Below are positions 6,104 through 9,573 of a stretch of 9,573 bases of DNA, piece by piece (the stretch's first letter is position 1; the number at the start of each line of letters is the position of its first letter). Position numbers and translations under genes: made by a program. Below the pieces are notes generated by a model, which searched no databases, had not been told where the DNA came from, and worked only from the letters and a program-made list of their open reading frames with translations. This DNA comes from Alphaproteobacteria bacterium (GTDB lineage Bacteria > Pseudomonadota > Alphaproteobacteria > Micropepsales > Micropepsaceae): the NCBI GenBank assembly GCA_028869725.1, contig JAGWRJ010000334.1, positions 1 to 9,573 of the forward strand, read 5' to 3'.

Positions 6104-7402
6104 ATGGCAAGTTGCAGCCGGTGGACATCAGGGGGGCGGGCTTTGGATTGGGACCATTGGCGGGCCGGGCTTGGCATCGGCGTGATCCTGCTGGTTGCCT
6201 GGCTCTTCAGTGAAAACCGCCGCGCCTTTCCCGTCCGCATCGTGGCGAGCGGCATTGCCATCCAGGTCAGCCTCGCGCTCGTTCTTCTTACATGGCCTCC
6301 GGCGCGGGCAGGCCTCTTCAGGCTCAATGCCGTCGTCGATGCACTGACTCACGCTACCCGCGCCGGCACGGGCTTTGTCTTTGGCTATGTCGGCGGTGCG
6401 GCGGCACCCTTTACGGTGACCGACCCGCAGGGGCTTACCAGTTTTGCCTTCACCATACTTCCCATGGTGATTGTGATCTCGGCTCTGGCGGCACTGCTGT
6501 GGTACTGGCGCATTCTCGCCGTCGTGGTGCATGCTCTATCCTACGCCCTGCGCAAGATCATGGGTATCGGTGGTGCTGTCGGGCTGGGCGCCGCCGCGAC
6601 CATCTTCATCGGCATGGTGGAAGCCCCGCTGCTGATCCGCCCGTATCTCGGCAAGCTCTCCCGCAACGAGCTGTTCATTCTCTGCACGGTCGGTCTTGCC
6701 ACTGTGGCAGGTACCGTGTTCGTGCTTTATGCGACCATTGTCGGTCCCGTAGTGCCCGGAGCGCTCGGCCATATTCTCGTGGCATCGATGCTGTCTCTGC
6801 CGGGTGCCATCGTCATCGCCAGCATCATGATCCCGCCCGATGCACCAGCCACCGGTGCCCACGTGGCGGAAGGCTTCACCTATCATTCCAGCATGGATGC
6901 GATTGCGCGAGGCACCGAGGATGGTTTGCGCATGTGGCTGTCCATCGTGGCGATGCTGCTTGTCATTGTTGCCCTCGTACATCTCACCGACATCGTGCTG
7001 AAAACCCTTCCTGACGTTGCCGGCACGCCTCTTTCAATGGAGCGCATTTTCGGGTGGGCGTTCTCGCCCTTTGCCTATGTGATCGGAATTCCCTGGCATG
7101 AGGCCAGGACTGCCGGAGCGCTGATGGGAGACAAGACTGTTCTCAATGAATTCATCGCTTATGTCGACATGGCGCAACTGCCTCAGGGTGTGCTCGATCC
7201 CAGAGTGCGCCTCATCCTGCTCTATGCGCTGTGCGGCTTTGCCAATTTTGGTTCGGTGGGCATCATGATTGCCGGGCTGAGTACGATGATACCGGAACGC
7301 CGCCAGGAGCTGGTGTCGCTGGCAATGCGGGCGCTGGTGTCCGGAACACTCGCCAGCGCTATGAGCGGTGCCCTGATCGGTTTCCTTCCGCTGGGGTCGT
7401 AA
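6104..7402 (+). CDS. Concentrative nucleoside transporter (CNT/NupC family)
   Basis: A 432-residue polytopic inner-membrane permease that should import nucleosides with a cation gradient. Family marks, in order: WLFSENRR after the first helix (33-40), TGFVFGYVGG (89-98), the first substrate-binding segment GMVEAPLLIRPYL (170-182), TVAGTVFVLYA (200-210), the CNT signature G-x-K-x3-NEF-x2-Y at 342-353 (GDKTVLNEFIAY), and CGFANFGSVGI (377-387). Characterised bacterial members have GQTE in the first motif; here it is GMVE, keeping the Glu (173) but losing the polar pair. The start is uncertain: ATG 6104 has AAAGG 10 bases upstream, while an in-frame TTG at 6143 has AGGGGGG (6130-6136) 6 bases before it and would begin right at the conserved N-terminus, giving 419 residues. 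An ATG at 6014 is less likely. The AraC-type gene begins 4 bp after the stop, so the two are probably one operon. Confidence 0.93.
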   Translation: MASCSRWTSGGRALDWDHWRAGLGIGVILLVAWLFSENRRAFPVRIVASGIAIQVSLALVLLTWPPARAGLFRLNAVVDALTHATRAGTGFVFGYVGGAAAPFTVTDPQGLTSFAFTILPMVIVISALAALLWYWRILAVVVHALSYALRKIMGIGGAVGLGAAATIFIGMVEAPLLIRPYLGKLSRNELFILCTVGLATVAGTVFVLYATIVGPVVPGALGHILVASMLSLPGAIVIASIMIPPDAPATGAHVAEGFTYHSSMDAIARGTEDGLRMWLSIVAMLLVIVALVHLTDIVLKTLPDVAGTPLSMERIFGWAFSPFAYVIGIPWHEARTAGALMGDKTVLNEFIAYVDMAQLPQGVLDPRVRLILLYALCGFANFGSVGIMIAGLSTMIPERRQELVSLAMRALVSGTLASAMSGALIGFLPLGS

Positions 7403-7406
7403 CCCA

Positions 7407-8084
7407 ATGCATATCGCCGCGACGCGCTTGGGCCGCGAACACTGGCAGCGCCTGATCCATTTTCCACGGCATCGTCACACCGATTCCTATGCCGCGCTGG
7501 TACTTGCGGGCGGATATGAAGAGTGCGGCTGTTTCGGCCGCTTTCAGACCGGCCCCGGCAGCGTCGTGCTGCACACCCGCTTCGATGCACACCTCGACCG
7601 TTTCGGTACAGCAAAGAGCGAAATCCTCAATCTGCCGCTTCCCGTCGATGTACCCATTGCGCGCATCGCAAAGCTCGCCAATCCGGACGCAATTGTGCGT
7701 CTTGCCGAACGTGACCCCGCCGCTGCAGCGGTCTGTGTGCTGGCCGAACTCATCCCCGCTGCAGGTAGCGTCTGCGACTGGCCCGACCGTCTTGCCGAAG
7801 ATCTTGCCCTGCCGGAATTTCCGGGCCTGACACGTTGGGCGCGGGACAATGCACTGGCGCCTGAGACGGTTACACGTGGCTTTGTCCGGAGCTTTGGCGT
7901 AACGCCATCGCGCTTTCGTCTTGAGCGCCGCGCACATGATGCTTTCGCACGCATCATACAGTCGCGGACGCCGCTGGCACAGATCGCAGTCGAGAGCGGC
8001 TTTTCCGATCAGCCGCATATGACACGGACCATACGATCGCTTACCGGAGCTGTGCCCAGTTACTGGCGACGACAGATGATCTGA
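7407..8084 (+). CDS. AraC-family transcriptional regulator
   Basis: A 225-residue DNA-binding protein, short for the family (usually 250-300). The N-terminal part (about 15-110) has a cupin-like ligand domain, seen in HFPRHRHTDSYAALVLAGGY and the GPGSVVLHTRFDAH turn. The C-terminal 140-222 is the double helix-turn-helix: LAPETVTRGFVRSFGVTPSRFR for the first half and LAQIAVESGFSDQPHMTRTIR for the second, ending GAVPSYWRR in place of the common G-TP-YRR. It starts 4 bp after the transporter stop, with GGGG (7393-7396) as a modest ribosome binding site inside the transporter's last codons, implying co-translation. By position it most likely controls the transporter or nucleoside use, and the AT-poor region at 5873-6103 would be the obvious target; this is an inference. 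It is convergent with the flavin oxidoreductase gene. Confidence 0.9.
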   Translation: MHIAATRLGREHWQRLIHFPRHRHTDSYAALVLAGGYEECGCFGRFQTGPGSVVLHTRFDAHLDRFGTAKSEILNLPLPVDVPIARIAKLANPDAIVRLAERDPAAAAVCVLAELIPAAGSVCDWPDRLAEDLALPEFPGLTRWARDNALAPETVTRGFVRSFGVTPSRFRLERRAHDAFARIIQSRTPLAQIAVESGFSDQPHMTRTIRSLTGAVPSYWRRQMI

Positions 8085-8166
8085 AGGTGGACCTGTGCCG
8101 ATGTCATGGATTGCACCGTTCGCAAGGACGGCGGCACGAGTTTCAAAGTCGGGCACTTCAAGACAC

Positions 8167-8182
8167 GGCCTGCGGACAGGCC
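8167..8182 (-). terminator. Possible terminator hairpin after the flavin oxidoreductase gene
   Basis: GGCCTG and CAGGCC form a perfect 6-bp stem with a 4-base loop, beginning 7 bases after the oxidoreductase stop codon in the 104-bp convergent gap shared with the AraC-type gene. Neither strand has a proper T run after the stem, so termination is plausible by position but not proved. Confidence 0.45.
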
Positions 8183-8188
8183 TCTTCG

Positions 8189-9235
8189 TCAGCCTTGAGA
8201 TCCTTCGTCCGGACCTGTCATCAGATCGGCGAATGCGGCTGCGAGCAGCTCGTAGGAATGAAGACGGGCGTCAAAATCATATGTAATGGTCACGATCATA
8301 AGTTCGTCCGCGCCGTGAGCGCTGGCAAGATAAAGAAGTTGCGCTTTTACGTCCTCTGCCGTGCCGGTCACCGAGCGGCCCTCAAGGCTTTTCAATATGG
8401 CGCGCTCGCGCTCGTCATAGGGATAAGCCAGGGCTTCCTCCGGCGGCGGGAAGGCAATCGGGCGCCCGGTAAAGAGGCGCACGGCCCACAGCTTGCGTGA
8501 GGCAGAGAGCTGTTCGGCATCCGCGGCGCTGTCCGCAGCAAGTGCCGCAACACCCATCGCCACGCGCGGTGCCGCACACCAGACCGATGGCTTGAAGCGC
8601 TCGCGGTAGGCGTTCACCGCGTCGCGACTGTCGTCCGGATTGATGAAATGCGCGTGCGCGAAAGGCAGACCGAATTCCGCGGCATATACCGCGCTGTGGA
8701 TGCCCGAACCAAGGAGCCACAATTGCGGATGGCTGTCGCCGCGCGGCATTGCATGGATGCCGCGATAGGGATGGTCGGGTGGCAGAGGTGTTCCTGCCGA
8801 TGCCGCATCGAGCAGCTGGCTGAGCAGATGAACCTGGCTCGGAAAGGCATCGATGCCATAAGCCTGGGGCCCTGCCTGCAGTGCCCGGCTGGTGCGCTCA
8901 TCGGCGCCGGGTGCCCGGCCGATCCCAAGATCAATACGACCCGGTGCCAGGGTTTCGAGCATGCGAAACTGTTCGGCAACTTTGAGGGGACTGTAATGCA
9001 TCAGCATGACGCCCCCTGAGCCGATGCGGATGCGCCGGGTTTCCGTAGCAAGCCGCGCGATGAGGATTTCGGGGGCGGACCCGGCAAAGCTGGTAGAATT
9101 GTGATGTTCGGCTACCCAGTAGCGATGATAGCCGAGGCGGTCGGCTGCCTTGGCGAGGGCGATAGTTTCCGCCAGCGCCTCAGACGCCGTACCATTTTTG
9201 CGTATGGGAGACTGATCCAGAATCGAGAGCTTCAT
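8189..9235 (-). CDS. LLM-class flavin-dependent oxidoreductase (luciferase-like monooxygenase)
   Basis: A 348-residue single-domain protein of the bacterial luciferase fold, expected to use reduced FMN, normally supplied by a separate reductase, to oxidise an unknown substrate in the cytoplasm. Characteristic segments are MKLSILDQSPI at the start, LGYHRYWVAEHHN (35-46), the strand and turn RIRIGSGGVMLMHYSPLKVAEQF (68-90), LAPGRIDLGIGRAPGAD (96-112) and PQLWLLGSG (170-178). This pattern fits the YwcH/YhbW-like group of LLM proteins. The start at 9235 is chosen because the family begins exactly with this MKLS-LDQSP segment; an ATG at 9301 would add 22 unlike residues. The ribosome binding site is weak. 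No flavin reductase or sulfonate/alkane gene is adjacent, so context gives no substrate hint. Confidence 0.93.
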   Translation of the reverse strand: MKLSILDQSPIRKNGTASEALAETIALAKAADRLGYHRYWVAEHHNSTSFAGSAPEILIARLATETRRIRIGSGGVMLMHYSPLKVAEQFRMLETLAPGRIDLGIGRAPGADERTSRALQAGPQAYGIDAFPSQVHLLSQLLDAASAGTPLPPDHPYRGIHAMPRGDSHPQLWLLGSGIHSAVYAAEFGLPFAHAHFINPDDSRDAVNAYRERFKPSVWCAAPRVAMGVAALAADSAADAEQLSASRKLWAVRLFTGRPIAFPPPEEALAYPYDERERAILKSLEGRSVTGTAEDVKAQLLYLASAHGADELMIVTITYDFDARLHSYELLAAAFADLMTGPDEGSQG

Positions 9236-9264
9236 GATTGCTGCGAAACCTTGCCACCGCCAAA

Positions 9265-9286
9265 TCCGGTCCGGGCCGTAACCGGA
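9265..9286. promoter_or_regulatory. Dyad TCCGGT-N10-ACCGGA upstream of the flavin oxidoreductase
   Basis: Perfect 6-bp inverted repeat with a 10-base spacer (9265-9270 and 9281-9286), centred about 40 bp before the oxidoreductase ATG. The spacing suits a dimeric repressor operator or a small hairpin in the leader. Identified by eye only, and GC-rich DNA produces such dyads by chance. Confidence 0.3.
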
Positions 9287-9370
9287 GCCTGTGCATGTCA
9301 CGCCATGCTGGGTCCAGCCTGGCCAAACTTTGGGCCCGTCCCATAAGGCTATATCCGGGCGAAAGCCGTC

Positions 9371-9404
9371 TGTCTCCTGCCACTCTTGGGGGCGGCAGGA
9401 GGCA
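9371..9404. repeat. Strong 11-bp hairpin in the intergenic region
   Basis: TGTCTCCTGCC (9371-9381) pairs with GGCAGGAGGCA (9394-9404), 11 pairs with one G-T wobble around a 12-base loop. It is the most stable dyad I see outside the genes. No T run follows on either strand, so an ordinary terminator is not shown; an operator, leader structure or a relic of a terminator are alternatives. Confidence 0.5.
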
Positions 9405-9567
9405 CGCGGATTATCGGTCTTCTGGTTCCGCCGGCAGGCAGAGCGATACTCCGGCCGGCGCGGGCCAAATGGCCTCTGCCCCGCCTCGGCGCACAGTCCA
9501 CGCGTGGTGCCCGATCCGCCGCATTGGCGTGGCAGGCAAATCGGCTAAGCTGGAGGTCTGCAACATC

Positions 9568-9573
9568 ATGAGA
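9568..9573 (+). CDS. Probable start of a rightward gene cut by the window edge
   Basis: The last six bases read ATG AGA. GGAGG at 9552-9556 lies 11 bases before the ATG, a strong ribosome binding site at an acceptable though long distance. Only two codons are present, so nothing can be said about the product. Confidence 0.45.

Larger units (their letters stand above)
9236..9567. other. 332-bp intergenic region with two inverted repeats; no gene supported
   Basis: It separates the leftward flavin oxidoreductase from a rightward gene beginning at the window edge, so it should carry divergent promoters. Open frames crossing it (for example 9291-9548 and 9386-9571 plus) have no recognisable motifs, poor starts and protein compositions typical of chance GC-rich reading, and I do not support them. 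It contains the two dyads listed separately. On the minus strand GGATATAGCC (about 9348-9357) is a possible -10 region, with no good -35 partner visible. Confidence 0.6.

Noticed and set aside
7359..8156. 265-codon open frame on the minus strand
   Set aside because: It overlaps the AraC-type regulator completely, and only the plus-strand reading shows recognisable helix-turn-helix domains.
9291..9571. Small plus-strand proteins in the right-hand intergenic region
   Set aside because: No ribosome binding site, no recognisable domain, and the two candidate frames overlap each other. The composition is typical of random GC-rich translation.
1..9573. Defence island, mobile element, prophage, biosynthetic cluster or CRISPR
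   Set aside because: No transposase, integrase, nuclease, toxin, NRPS/PKS or spaced direct repeats were seen. All genes belong to ordinary chromosomal families with uniform composition by eye.

Overview
The window looks like a stretch of chromosome from a GC-rich Gram-negative bacterium, most likely an alphaproteobacterium. This rests on strong third-position GC bias (which creates long spurious antisense reading frames), histidine kinases with the phosphoacceptor box ANMSHELRTPLNAILGF common in alphaproteobacteria, and an alphaproteobacterial-style CNT nucleoside transporter with GMVE in place of GQTE. Genus cannot be settled from the sequence alone. I see no rRNA, tRNA, CRISPR array, insertion sequence or phage gene.

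Layout. Positions 1-1737 (minus strand) hold two tandem sensor histidine kinases. The first is a complete six-helix membrane kinase. Its stop overlaps the start of a second, paralogous membrane protein that runs off the left edge. Diverging from them across a 137-bp intergenic region is a 96-residue ABM/YgiN-type monooxygenase (1875-2165, plus). Positions 2175-5872 (minus) hold, in order of transcription, a membrane acyltransferase of the AT3 family, an SDR dehydrogenase resembling the dehydrogenase part of peroxisomal multifunctional enzyme 2, and a soluble PAS-domain histidine kinase. The kinase is separated from the SDR gene by 104 bp holding two overlapping inverted repeats. Positions 6104-8084 (plus) hold a CNT nucleoside transporter followed 4 bp later by an AraC-type regulator. 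Positions 8189-9235 (minus) hold a luciferase-like flavin-dependent oxidoreductase convergent with the regulator. The last 338 bp are mostly non-coding and end in an apparent ribosome binding site and ATG of a rightward gene.

How the genes fit together. The clearest functional units are the transporter plus AraC regulator (nucleoside uptake with probable local control) and the tandem kinases. Three kinases lie within 3.7 kb with no receiver domain or response regulator in view, so their partners must lie outside. The two complete kinases are related through the catalytic core, including a 35-bp stretch of identical DNA at the phosphoacceptor histidine, but have different sensor domains (membrane versus PAS). 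I found no convincing evidence for a new multi-gene system. The points most worth checking are the tandem paralogous kinases, the shared 10-mer upstream of both kinase units, and the mutually exclusive hairpins before the PAS kinase.
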